Source: Mytilisepta virgata (Eukaryota > Mollusca > Bivalvia > Mytilida > Mytilidae). From it: 64,000 bases of DNA. The position numbers and the translations under genes are program-made. Positions 1-12,400 of this stretch are shown piece by piece. The notes under the pieces were generated by a model. The model was given only the letters and a program-made list of their open reading frames with translations. It made no database searches and was not told where the DNA came from. The DNA lies in NCBI GenBank assembly GCA_028015205.1, contig CM051519.1, forward strand, positions 39,103,979-39,167,978, given 5' to 3'. Each line of letters opens with the position of its first letter. Position 1 is the first letter of the stretch.

Positions 1-531
1 CACATGTAAGTAAGTATCGTCACAATAATATTTACTTTTATAAATTATTAGAGTTATTATTATTAAATTGATGTTTATTAAAAGTAACTCCCATCAGTAG
101 TATGTGCATCTAAAGTCGTCCATAACAAATGCAGTTTTTGCAGTTAGTAATTATACAATGGTATGAGTCTGTTTTTCCGCCAATTATTTTCAGTAATGCT
201 GATTTTTTTTTTAACACGCATCTAAATTTACAAAATGATCATCATTATACATAGTAATTAGGATTTGATATTTTACAGTCGTTCACTTTCTTATCCTTGG
301 GGAGGATGGAGAAATGTGAAAATAAACATTAACGCTCCAAAACTTATTTATAAAGATTGTGTTAAATAAATCAAATTTAAACTTTGACCAAATTTGTGTG
401 GTGGCATTTGAGAAAATGAATAGGTATCTAGAAACGAACAGAAGAAAATCAAGAATCACGTCTGTTGCGAATAAAATATATAAAATGATCCGCTCTCCTA
501 GCCATCATCACATTTAAAAACTATAAAAACT
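1..531. other. AT-rich sequence with no recognisable gene
   Basis: No exon with family resemblance and no long frame is visible. If gene A keeps the exon order of gene B, its next exon (end of the VWD domain) should lie left of 3254, but I could not find it here or up to the window edge. Confidence 0.4.
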
Positions 532-1806
532 GTGAGCAAAGCTCACTACTTGATACCCCCGCCTTACATAAGATACATGAAAGGAAATGTCAATATTTTG
601 GATAGGAAAACTCCAACAGCAGTCATCGTCTAAAACCCATAGATCTCGGTAGTTTTTATTCCAAAGGAGGTATGTTGACATTTTCTTGAAATGGCCGGCA
701 TTTTGGAAAACTCAGCTTCACTTAATTTTTTGACATCCTTTCAAACCTTATATTCTTAATTTCATCCACATTGGGGAAGCCTAAATTTATATGGCAGCAA
801 TTTTGAAATAAGCACCATTTTGCAAATTTTGACATATGTCTTTGTTTGCCATCCTTTAACACATTTTAAAGAGTTGCAGATGGCTTAGTGGTACCCCTAT
901 CAAATTTAATGACAAAGTCTATGTTTTGCTTTGTGAAACTCCTAAGTTGGTCAGGCAAAAATCTAATACAGGAAGTGCACATTGGCAACATTTAATAAAG
1001 ATTCTCTGAAAGTTTCATAAAATTACCCCAATTAGTTTAGGAAGAGTTGTAGATGACATAGTGGTACCCCTATCACAATGAATGACAAAGTCTATGATTT
1101 TCTATAAGAGACCCCAATAGTTGGTCAGATCAAAATCTAAAATAGGAGGTGCACTATGGCATAATGTAATAAAGATTCTCCGAAAGTTGCGGATGGCGTA
1201 CGGGTACCCCCTATCACAAGGAATGGCAAGGTCCATGTTTTTGGTATGGAAAACCCGAAATATTGGTCAGATCAAAATCTAAAACAAAAGATGCACTATA
1301 GCACCATGTAAAAAAGATTCTCTTAAAGTTTCATCAAATTCCATTCAGTAGTTTAGGAGGAGTTGCGGATGGCATACTGGAACCCCCTAGCACAATGAAT
1401 GGCAAAGTCCATGTGTTGGTATGGGAAACCCAAATGTTGGTCAGATCAAAATCTAAAATAGGAGGTGCACTACAGCATCATGTAATAAAGATCCTGTGAA
1501 AGTTTCATCAAATTCCATACAGTGGTTTAGGAGGAGTTCCGGGTGGCATCATGGTACCCCCTATCACAATGAATGTAAATGCCCATGTTTTGGTATGGGT
1601 AACCCCAAATATTCATCAGATCAAAATCTAAAATAGGAAGTGCACAATGCCATCATGGGATGCAGATTCTCTGAAAGTTTCATCAAATTCCATTCAGTAG
1701 TTTAGGAGGAGTTGCGGATACAAAGGTCGGACGAACGGACCGACGGGACGGACGAACAGACGGACGGACACAACGAATACTATATACAAAAAAGCGGGGG
1801 TATAAT
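532..1806. repeat. Dispersed repeat with inverted ends and about five 175-bp tandem units
   Basis: The ends are inverted copies: GATACCCCCGC at 552-562 and GCGGGGGTATA at 1794-1804, preceded on the left by a small hairpin (TGTGAG..GCTCAC). The interior repeats a unit starting near 'AGTTGCGGATGGCAT' at about 872, 1045, 1185, 1361, 1535 and 1710; spacing is 173-176 bp except one shorter unit of 140 bp. The right end carries a GGACGGAC-type run. A short relative lies at 48579-48862. It looks like a non-autonomous mobile element; the class is unknown. Confidence 0.7.
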
Positions 1807-1839
1807 GAAATGGTCACTTGCTTATGTTTCTAGGCACCT

Positions 1840-2345
1840 AATAAGGATCAAGGGAGCTCAACTCACAGAGCTGGCTCAAGACTTGCAATAAACTTTGATC
1901 TGAGGGATACAAAAAAAGTCCATAAAAATATTATTGCACCATGAAATATGGACGTACTGTAAAAAACCAAACCATGATAAGTGAATAACTAGTGTTGTTT
2001 TAAAACTGTATTTATCTGAGGCATATGTCAGAAAGTTTGTAAGGATTAAATAAATAAAACCAAGAACATTTTTATTCTACACAGGCAGCATGAAAGAGGT
2101 ACATTTTGCTTTGCGGAAGGAGAATATGTTTACCATGGCTGGTGATTTGTCAAATTGCGGAAAAAGTAAACTGACATCACACCCCGAAATTTTAACTGGA
2201 TATGTGTCAGTGCATGGAGATCATTTTGAGCCAAAGAAACTTACAGACCAAATGACAGCATATTATTTCATGACTTCTGTAACAAGAAAACAAATGTGCG
2301 TCTTGTCCCAGCTGCATAGCGCGTCCAAGGGTTGCGGATAGGAGA
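1840..2345 (+). repeat. Dispersed repeat copy 1 with a short shared open frame
   Basis: This stretch is homologous to 56820-57310 on the opposite strand, from about 1880 (CTCAAGACTTGCAATAAA) through 2310. Both copies contain ATGAAAGAGGTACATTTT preceded by a pyrimidine-rich TTTTTATTCTACA stretch. In this copy a frame of about 80 codons runs from 2090. In the other copy the same frame has internal stops, yet the peptide MTAYYFMTSVTRKQ is paralleled by MAAYYFLTSVTGKQ. It may be an exon or UTR carried by a mobile element; no function is assigned. Confidence 0.55.
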
Positions 2346-2690
2346 GATCCTCTCGTTGGGGGGTTGTCAGGTCAATAATACGGAAAGGAACATTCATCAT
2401 CACATTTAAAAATGAAATGGTCGCTTTTTTTATGTTTCTAGGCACCTATGATTGATCACAGGAGCTCAACCCACAGCGCTGCATAGCACGTCAAAAGGTT
2501 ACGGATAGGTGAGACCCTCTCGTTGGAAGGTTGTCGGGTCATAATAAGGAAAGCCTGACAGCGAACGATAGTTGGTAACGTGTTTGGAGAATGCCACACT
2601 CCCTGCACGCTAAAGACCCCTTCTGTAGATTTCGAGAAAGGGAAAGAGTAGGTTGATGGACGCGACAAAAGGCTAAATTATCTAACCCTT
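2320..2690. repeat. Degenerate repeated segment
   Basis: A motif of the type GCATAGC(A/G)CGTC..GGATAGG..CCTCTCGTTGG occurs at about 2310-2360 and again at 2480-2540. The part around 2600-2650 (TGCACGCTAAAGA..) resembles 16220-16260 at the 3' end of the Gypsy element. Probably remnants of common dispersed repeats. Confidence 0.4.
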
Positions 2691-2984
2691 TCCGACCATC
2701 CTCCTTTCACAATGGCATTCAAAACTGGGTTCCCTTTGTGTCCCGTCCCACCCCATTTGAATCGTGTTTGAAAAATTGTTGAAATGGTTCTGGTCCTGAA
2801 GAATGAAATATTTGCCAGTGGACGCTAAGCAAGCAACAATCAATCGATCTTTTTTATCTTCCCTGATTGTCAATTTTTATTCTAAATTTCGAAAATATGT
2901 CTCAAAAGACACTGTGGTATGATGTAATATAATACTTTATTAAAAAATCTTGATTTCTCATTGGTTGACAGAGATGTGGTACTT

Positions 2985-3200
2985 CACCTCACGCTAGGCT
3001 CTACCCCTCTTGACGACGGGTGGTATTCCATCCTTAGCGATGAAATACCACATAGGAGAATACCACCCTTCGTACCGCATTCAGTTAAGGGTGGTATGCC
3101 AGATTACCACACTCAAAACAAAATATCAACCTCGACTACGTCTCGTTTCATATTTTGCCTTCGTGTGGTAATCTGGCATACCATCCTCAACTGAATGCAG
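2985..3200. repeat. Fold-back (inverted-repeat) element
   Basis: The arms at about 3077-3112 and 3164-3199 are near-perfect reverse complements around GGTATGCCAGATTACCACAC. A second smaller inverted pair (GGGTGGTATT / AATACCACCC) lies at 3018-3068. This is the layout of a MITE-like fold-back element just downstream of the last visible exon of gene A. Confidence 0.65.
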
Positions 3201-3253
3201 TATGTGTATACAATTTTAAATGATCGCAGTCGTCCATGAAACTAAATACCAAC

Positions 3254-3460
3254 CTGGTAACCGTAGCTGGTTTTCTCAATTACCATATTTGTATTGTCGC
3301 AAACTGAATATGAAATGCTTGGATAGTATCTTCCAGAGGCGTAGAATTGGTTTTCGATGACGTCACATGTTCTCACTACGAACAATGAATCATGGCTTTG
3401 TATAGCCACACCACAAACACATGACCTACTCCATCCACAACTTGTCATGAGTATGTGAAC
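3254..3460 (-). CDS. VWDE-like: Gene A exon 9: middle of VWD domain
   Basis: 69 codons, phase 0-0, acceptor ATTTTGCAG|GTT, donor CAG|GTTGGT. It contains SCGWSRSCVCGVAIQSHDSL and FVVRTCD, the SC.CG.A..S...FVV..C signature of VWDE-type VWD domains. Last exon of gene A that I can recognise in the window. Confidence 0.8.
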
Positions 3461-6400
3461 CTGCAAAATATTATATATAAATTTAGAAAAATCATAATAT
3501 CTTTTGAAGTAGATATTGTGGAATTTTCACATAATATGCATCATATTTATTTTAATGGCGTAATCTTACAAGTATTTCATATAGTCAGGGAAATTGTGAA
3601 CTGAAATTATTTACACTGTCCACGAAAATATTAATTATTCAACTAAAAGTTTTAAACATGAGAAAACGAATGGAAGGTGAGAAAAATCCGAAGGGCATCT
3701 AGCAAAATCACCTACTCGGAGACAAATACAACACCTGATTGGCAACTCCGAGATAAGATAATAAAACAATAAAAATATAAAACACACACACACAAACATA
3801 CATATATAAAACAATAACAATTTAATACAGATGGTCTATATGGACTCACAACCACAAAACAGACCCAGGCTGAATTCCGATGGTCTCAAAAGTTTACACT
3901 TTGAGATTTTTCTCGTCATATTCAAGCGAATTTAAGTGAATAGGGACAATTTTAAGCCTTAGCGTAGTACATGTATATCATATTCCAACATTGCACGAGC
4001 CCTGTTCTCATTAGCTGGAAATACAGAACGGATAATATGTAAATTGAAAGGAGACAGCATCCAACTAGTCCAATCTCTGACGTGAGCTGACCAATAGTAA
4101 ATCTAAATCTTAAAACTTAAAGTCATAACACTATCTCCAATTAAAGTGGGAAATTCCAAATACATTTATGACCTGAATGAAATAATAGATATCAATGTAC
4201 AAAACATTACACCCTATCATCAAATGTTATTGAGGAACTAAATATTTTAAGAGAAATGCGTAAGCTAATGACCAAATTAATCCTGACATGTGATCACAAT
4301 AAGTACGTACTAGTAAATACCATATTTTTCTTCTAACCCAAAGGGCATTCCTTATCCACATTAGACTTAGTAAACATTTCTACAAATTTCCGAAAAGACA
4401 TTATTAAGTTTATACAAACATTTTTCTTCCTCAAAAATATAAAAAAAATATAAGAAAGAAGAATGTAACTATACTTACCGAATAAGGATATCGTTTATGT
4501 TTGTACAGAATAAACTCTCCACATCCATTGTAGACAAAATAATTGTTATCTGCTGTGTAAAACACGGGATCATTCCAAACTGAACACGTACGTCCGGAAA
4601 TTGCATAATCTTTATCCGAAACAACAACCTTGATTACATAAAATGATATAAATGTTAGGATAGTAATTAGTTGTACACGCGAGGCTGATATTAGACTAAG
4701 TTTGTTTTATCGGTATTTATAATGTATTTTTTTTCAAACGACATAAAACTTATAACATATTCAGACCGGAGACACATCTTCAGTTAAATTTCAGGTACAT
4801 GTACTCCTGGAAAAGACACCTCTCAGGACTTGGTACTTCACGGTATGGTACGTGTGCCATTAACTGAGCCGGATATACTTACTTTTTCGGAGCACTTGAA
4901 GTCATTCCCGATTTTTTGTGGTAGTTCATCTTGCTAGTTTTTGTGCTATTTTGTTCTGATTCTACGTAGTTTTCTATATTTACTCCTTTGGTGGAGTCTT
5001 TGTACATGGCATGCTATATTATTTACTCATGAGTTTGTCTTGCCTTTGGATTTCGATTTTATGGACTTTCCCACTGACGTGTCGCTTTCGTATTCTTTTG
5101 CCAAACCAGAACACGAAATAGCGAGTGGTTCAAATGGTACTTCTATATAGATGAAAAATTGCAAAGGATGAATCTTTTGATATATAACAAATATTTGACG
5201 CCTTACAGCAAAGATTGAAAAAAAAAAACAAAACATTTTTGCAACTAGGCTATAGCTATAATGTAGCTATATTTGCATATGGGAAAAACCCACTTCTATT
5301 TAAGATGTTTAATTGATCGAGCGTACACGTACGTGTATGCGTGTCAAAACGGTAAATTTGTTCTTTTCCTCTGTAAAACAGAAAGCACCATTTTTTTTCT
5401 TATTTAGATGAATACAGAATTAGTAACTTTATTTAATTTACATTTATACATTTTATACATATATATACAATTACTGTAATAAAAATTAATAAGACCTGTA
5501 CATATACTATCATTACAAACTAAAATGGGAATGGTGTCATGCTTACTTTTAAACGACCATTAAGGTGATTTCTTATTAAGCAGACAGAATGTAAGATGCA
5601 AAAGTATCAAAAAGTAGGGCCATTTTTGCTTGTATTAATTCCACTTCTAGGGCCGTTTTCAAAAAGTCACATCAAAAACTTTCAAGAGTGAGGTTGGCAT
5701 TGTCTGGTATGTGTTCTCTAAAGATTTGCTAATAATAAGTAACAAAAAAGATACCAATTTTATATACATACCTGAAAATTGCTTTTGGGGACATTTTAAA
5801 CACCAAAATGCCAAAATAATGTATTTAAGTCAGTTTAAGAAATTTGAAGGACACTCAGAACCAAAACTACCTACCTGAATATCTGGTATATTAACTGTAT
5901 CCCACACTCCAGACAGGTCTGTGGCACTGTTTTCTGACATCAGTCTGATATGCCCAGTTCTGTCATTTGAGTTGTATATATTATCAATATAACCAGTAAT
6001 ATTCAAGTGAGATGTCACGTTCCAGTTACTTGTTGTAAATGTCACGCCACAGTCCTGAGTTTCGAACACCATAGCCTCCTGCTGAATGTTGTTAGTACAC
6101 GTATCCGATGGATTACTTTGATACCGGGGCTGAGACACTTTCAGTGTATGTGCACACTGTCTTAATATGGGTCCAATGGATCCTATACATCCCACGGGCA
6201 CTGTAGCGATCATTGGAACTGCTTTCTGCTCTCCCTCTACTATTTCATACACATACACATCATTTTCTGGCTGAAAATAGAAATAGTGTAACATTTTACA
6301 CTAGTGTGAAGCTATCACGCAATTCGATATCCTGTAATTCTAATATCCCGCAATTCGATATCGCGCATTTTCGTTCGGAATTATGCTAGAAATTTAAAAC

Positions 6401-9400
6401 AAATTTGTTACCTAGCGGTATTAACTATATGCCATTATGTAACGAGCCATATAAAAGTACTTTTTTTACTGAGAATGTGAACTGTCGGTTTTCATCTTCA
6501 AGCTAAATTGTAAACGTACATTTCCAGATTTGTAAAAGCAAATATAGAATCAGTGTCATTCCTAAAACAAGAAATGACATTGCATATATGCCAGTAGATA
6601 CCTGCATAACGATTCCAAAGTAGCAGACATACATGTTACCCTTCAAAATAGACTATATATATACCTTGACACCGGCCTCGAATGGGGCACTGTTGTAGTA
6701 TGGACCAGGAACAGAGGTACTATTTAGTCTTGCACGGACAGAACATTTAACCTATACAATAAGAATAAATATACACAATAACTCGGATAGCAAAAACATT
6801 AATCAGTGACCTTTAAAACATATTAGTTTTTGAAATTTACATGTGTATTAATCACTTGTTACGTGAACTTACTAATGCGAAAGAAATTACATTTCAAAAT
6901 TTACCTTAGTAACATTGCCAAAGTTTATTTAAGAAAGGGTCTTTTGAAATTATCATGAAATGGTTGTATTGAGGAATACTTCTATTGCCGTCATATCGAA
7001 TAAATCTTTTCCGAAGTAAAACACACGTTTATATATACTTACTACCATATTCATTTCGTAGGTGCCAACCCAATGATTAGGACGCAGAAAAGTCTGGTCG
7101 ATGTTACCGTACAAAACCTTCTGATGAGTTATAACAGAATTGTCATCAATGTACCAATACACATTATAGGCATACGTTTTTCCATCTATATCATCAAACG
7201 AGCACTTGAAAACAGGTTCTAAACTTGGACCAAATGCGGGATTTAAAACGTTTCCTTCGGCCAAATCCGCCCTAACAACTGGTGTAAATGTTTCCGGTGG
7301 AACATCAGCTAAATCACAAACATTTCAAAACTTGAAAAGTAAAGTATGATTTTCATCTCATTTCGAAATTACATATATACAACTGTAATATGGACATGAA
7401 TTGGTGATTTTGGTTGCAAAATCATTGCTCTTCTGCATAAACTTTTTTGGCGGATATATATACGGATGGTATTATAGGAGGTACATCTAAGAATACGACG
7501 CTATTATATTGTTACAGAATTTTGTTCTGGATTTTCGCTCATCCATGGTTTTGTCTCTGAAGAAAAGGTACACATAGACAAGTATTTTGTTAAAAATGTC
7601 AATGTTTATAAATCTGGAAGAAAAACGCAGACGTCAAACAACCTTTCATGTGCTGAATTTAATTTTTTAGCTTGATTCTCAGCCTTATTTAATGAGTAGA
7701 TGTAGTGTTGTTTGCACTGGAACGTTTTTTCCTCATACATGTATGAATAGAATTTTCCAAAGTCCGAACACACTGACGAAATATACTGTGACAAAATAAG
7801 ACACCAACCTATTGGTGTAGTGCAGCAACTATCTCACCTCTTATTCGTGTTGTAATTATCCTTGTTAGATGATTAATTAGCCATAGTTATTGTTTAATTA
7901 CTCCAAACTTTGCTAACAGAACTGTCGGTCCAAATCAAAACAAAGGGACTTATAGCATTGGGAAGGGAAACCACGAATTTGCGGCTATATTGGTTTTCGG
8001 TATTTTGTAATAATTAATTCCTCCAATTAAGGAGCATCTTTTTAAAGTAGACGTAAAACGGAGGAATCTTAATCCTGGTATCCCTAAAATGTTTTAATGG
8101 ACTTGGCTGTCTCATGCGGCGGGAAAATATTACCTGTACACCCTTCAAAATCCATAATGGACTCTACCATTGTTTAGTATAAATAGCGGTGTTCAGAGTC
8201 ATTCTTTGTCAGTGTGTTGACCGTGATCAAGGTATACACTTGGTGTTAAAGTGCTTGGTGAGTTATTCCTTGGATTTAATAGTGAATTCTATGTGCAAAA
8301 GGAATTATATTTAATTCATTATTTCGGAATTCAAATAAATATTCATGGAATAAGCAAAGTGAAGTTTATTATGTGAAATTGTGAATTTGTGTTAAAGTGT
8401 TCATTGTGACAAAGGATAAGTTCTTATGTATATAGTGCATTTGACTAGTTGAATTGTTTATTATAGTTACTTTGATTCCATTTGCCTTAAGTGTTTCAGG
8501 ATCCAGTGCTTTGTCATTTTCCTTAGTAATTTGATAGAGTCATTTGATAATTCATTTGGATAGTGCATTTTGATAGTCAAGTGCCATTTGCTACCTTAGA
8601 TCGAGAGATAACTGCTTAGTGCCATTTGCTACCTTATTTTGAGTGTTTGCTACCTTATTTCTTTAGTTAAGTGCTAAGTGCCATTTGCTACCTTATTTTG
8701 AGAATTCAGTGATAAGTGCCATTTGCTACCTTAATGTGAGTTTTGTTGTATGTCATTTTGCTATACTGAATCTTTTAAATATATAATAATATCATTTGGA
8801 ATCCCGATTTATTCGGTACGAATCCATTGACCGCTCGTTTCATGTTACAAATTTGGCGGCAGCGGTGGGATTCCATTCTTCATAGATATTCAAATGGATA
8901 GGCAATCTAATTTTGATATATGGTTTACTAGCATTGTGGTTCCCTTTTGTGCATTTTGTAAATAAATTTTGTTGTGTTTAAGATAAAGACACAGTGAACT
9001 GTATATTGTAAATTAAAGGAAAGCACAGTCTACACTCAAGTGAACTGGTGAGTAAATTAGCTTATATAATGGCAGATTTAGGTAGTGATATAGGATATTT
9101 AACGTCTGCTATAGAACAGATAGAAGATAGCTTAAGAAGGAGCTTTGTGCATTCGACTCCAAAACCAAACACACGGAGTGATCATGCAGATGAAAAATAT
9201 AAAAGTGGTTCTGTTAAAAATAAAAGTGATTCTGGTTTTGCGACTGGCTTTCAAACATTAAAATCACAAGACAATGAAACAGGAAATACAATAGTTTTTG
9301 GAACAAAGCCTAAGGTAACTTTTAGTAAAAGTGAGCATGCGGACACGGAAGCATGGGTAAGTGCAGAAACGCTTCCGCTAAAAGAAAATGTAAAGAAGGG

Positions 9401-12400
9401 TTCAAAAGTTCGTGATGAATCGAAGGAAATATCAGTTCAGTCTAACAGAGGTACTAGTGCTGTGCAAAATGCAGTGTCTGTAAGTGAAAAGAAAACAGTC
9501 GTTGATAACGATAAGGATAAAAATACAAATAAAAATTCGAATCAGGGTGTTAAAATCAAACCTGCTACTTATGATGGTGTCAATTCATGGATTGATTATA
9601 AGTCACATTTTGACATGGTGGCAAAAGTCAATGATTGGTCGAAGGATCAGAAAGGTCTTTATCTAGCTGTATCTTTGCGTGGGCAAGCTCAAGCAATACT
9701 AAGTGATCTACCTTCAGAGGCTAGAAGTGAGTATGATAGTCTAGTGAATGCGTTGGAGGAACGTTTTGCTCCTCCCAGTCAAACAGAACTGTATAGGGTT
9801 CAATTCCGAGAACGTAGAAGGAAGGCAACCGAATCGCTACCTGAATTAGGACAGATTTTGAGAAGGCTTGCAAATTTGGCATATCCAACGGCACCAAGAG
9901 ATGTGCGAGAAACACTCGCCAAAGAACAATTCATAGATGCCTTGCATGATTCGGATATGAGATTGAAAGTGAAACAATCACGTCCTAAAAGTTTAGAAGA
10001 AGCTATTAAGCTTACAGTTGAACTTGAAGCTTTTAATAAAGCTGAAGATTCTAATAGAATGAAACATGGTTATTTGCGCTCCGCAGAGGTAAGTGCAAAT
10101 CATAGTGACTCGTGTACTGCAGTTTGCTCTAGTAACGACAAGACAATAAGCAAGTTGGAGCAAGATATACAAACACTTCAGAAAATGATTAAAGATCTGG
10201 CTTGTGAAATGAGTACATTGAAAGGTAAAATAAATTTTCGATCCGAACGGGATATGAGTGAAAGAAAGGACAAGAAATGTTATAATTGTGGTAAGAGTGG
10301 CCACTTTTGGCGAGAGTGTACGTTCCCTAAACGGGATACTAGCAAGTTTCAAGGAGGACAGGGTCATGGAAATGGAAATAGCAAATCAAATGGAAGGGGA
10401 AAGCCTAAAGTTTCTAGTATTCAAAATATACGTAAAAACAGGAAACCCAGTGTTTCAATTCTTGATGAAGCTGGTATGTATATTGATGTATGTATAGATG
10501 AGACGGCCACAAAATTTTTGGTTGCCACAGGAGCAACCCTGTCAATTGTGTCATCAACCTTCTACCAGCAAATGAAAAAGAAGCCAGTATTAGAGGTAAG
10601 CTCCCAACAAATCACTTCTGCTAATGGAGGATACTTATCAGTAAAAGGCAAAGGGACCTTTAAGTTGAAAATGAGTGAAAGCGTATTTCAGTTGGAAGCT
10701 ATTGTGGCTGATGTGCATGCTAATGGGATAATTGGCCTTGATTTTCTAAGGGATAACAAATGTGTTATAGATGTTGTATCAGGACAGTTGGTGATAGGAA
10801 AAGTGTCAGTTGACATGCATTTTGAAGGACCTATAGGATGCTATAAAATTGTTGCCAGTGAAACGGTGAGTATACCACCTATGAGTGAGATGATAATTCC
10901 AGGAACAGTTTGTGTTCCAAAAGGTCAAAATGTGAAACATTTCGAAGGGATTATTGAACCTCTTGAAGAGAAGTTAGAAACAGCAGGTCCATTAACAGCG
11001 CGAACAGTTGTGAACACAATGGACACTGTCCCTGTCAGACTTATGAATGTGAAGCCGGAAGTGCAAATGGTTCATAAAGGAACTAGTATTGGACAAGTCT
11101 GTGAAATTCTTAGTGTGTCTGCCAATAAAATGATTCAGAACAATTGCAATTCAAAGCAACAGCTCAGGCCTGATGTACAAAGTCTGTTAGACAGGTCAAG
11201 TAACAAAGGAGCAAAAACAGCAATTGAAAGAACTCCTCGTTAAGTACGCGGATTCATTCGCCGAAACTGATAGAGATCTAGGAAGGACAAGTATTGTGAA
11301 ACACAAAATAAACACGGGCAATGCACATGCATTCAAAGAATCTCCTAGGCGTACGCCAGTGCATCTTAGGCAAGAGCTCGATAGGCAAGTTGATGAAATG
11401 TTCGAAAAAGGTATAGTTGAGAAATCTAACAGCCCATGGGCATCCGGGGTTGTTTTAGTGCGAAAAAAGGATGGCTCATATAGGTTTTGCGTGGATTATC
11501 GACGCCTTAATAAAGTTACCATGAAAGATGCTTATCCATTGCCAAGAATCGACGATTCTTTGGAACAGCTCTCAGATAATGCTTGGTTCTCCACATTGGA
11601 CTTATGTTGTGGTTAGACTCAAGTGACCGTTTTAAGACAGCCTTCGCAACAAGGAAAGGGTTATTTCAATTTAAAACAATGCCTTTCGGTTTATGTTGTG
11701 CCCCAAGTACCTTCGAGCGACTGATGGAGACAGTGCTTGCTGGTCTTCAATGGGACGTGTGTTTAATATATTTAGATGATGTAATTGTTATTGGAAAGAC
11801 TTTTGGTGACATGATTCATAATCTGGACCAAGTGTTGGAACGACTTCAAAAGGCTGGGCTTAAATTGAAAGCAAAGAAGTGTTGCTTGTGTGCTAAGGAA
11901 GTATTATTCTTGGGACATGTTATTTCAGAAAGTGGCATTGCAACTGATCCCTCAAAAATCGATGCTATCAAAAACTGGCCGACACCATCCAATGTCACCG
12001 AACTAAGATCATTTTTAGGCTTGTGCAGCTATTATCGCCGCTACATCAGAGATTTTTCTGCAAAAGCAAAATGTTTACACCGTTTGACTGAAAAGGGGAG
12101 AACCTTTGTGTGGAAACAAGAGTGTCAAGACGCATTTGAAATCTTAAAACATCACCTGACTAGTGCACCGATACTTGCTCATCCTGATTTTTCTCGAGAA
12201 TTTATTTTAGACACTGACGCAAGTAATGAAGCAATTGGGACAGTGTTGTCACAAGTCGATAAGGATGGCAAAGAAGTTGTTATTGGGTATGCAAGTCGCA
12301 CACTTTCTAAGCCCGAACGTCACTACTGTGTGACCAGAAAAGAACTGTTAGCAGTCGTTCATTTTGTTAAACATTTTAAACACTATTTGTATGGCCGGAA

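Larger units (their letters stand above)
7787..8849 (+). repeat. 5' LTR of Gypsy-A
   Basis: Begins TGTGACAAAATAAGA and ends CATGTTACA. Holds a TATA box and an internal repeat cluster. Differs from the 3' LTR at four sites seen by eye (near 7802, 8153, 8507 and 8762). Confidence 0.95.

Noticed and set aside
7606..7794. 62-codon minus-strand frame as an extra exon of gene A
   Set aside because: Gene B has no exon at this place and phases of exons 4 and 5 already join; the frame also runs into the LTR.
9048..9068. Gag start at 9048
   Set aside because: The codon is GTG and overlaps the candidate splice donor; ATG 9069 is the first proper start in frame.
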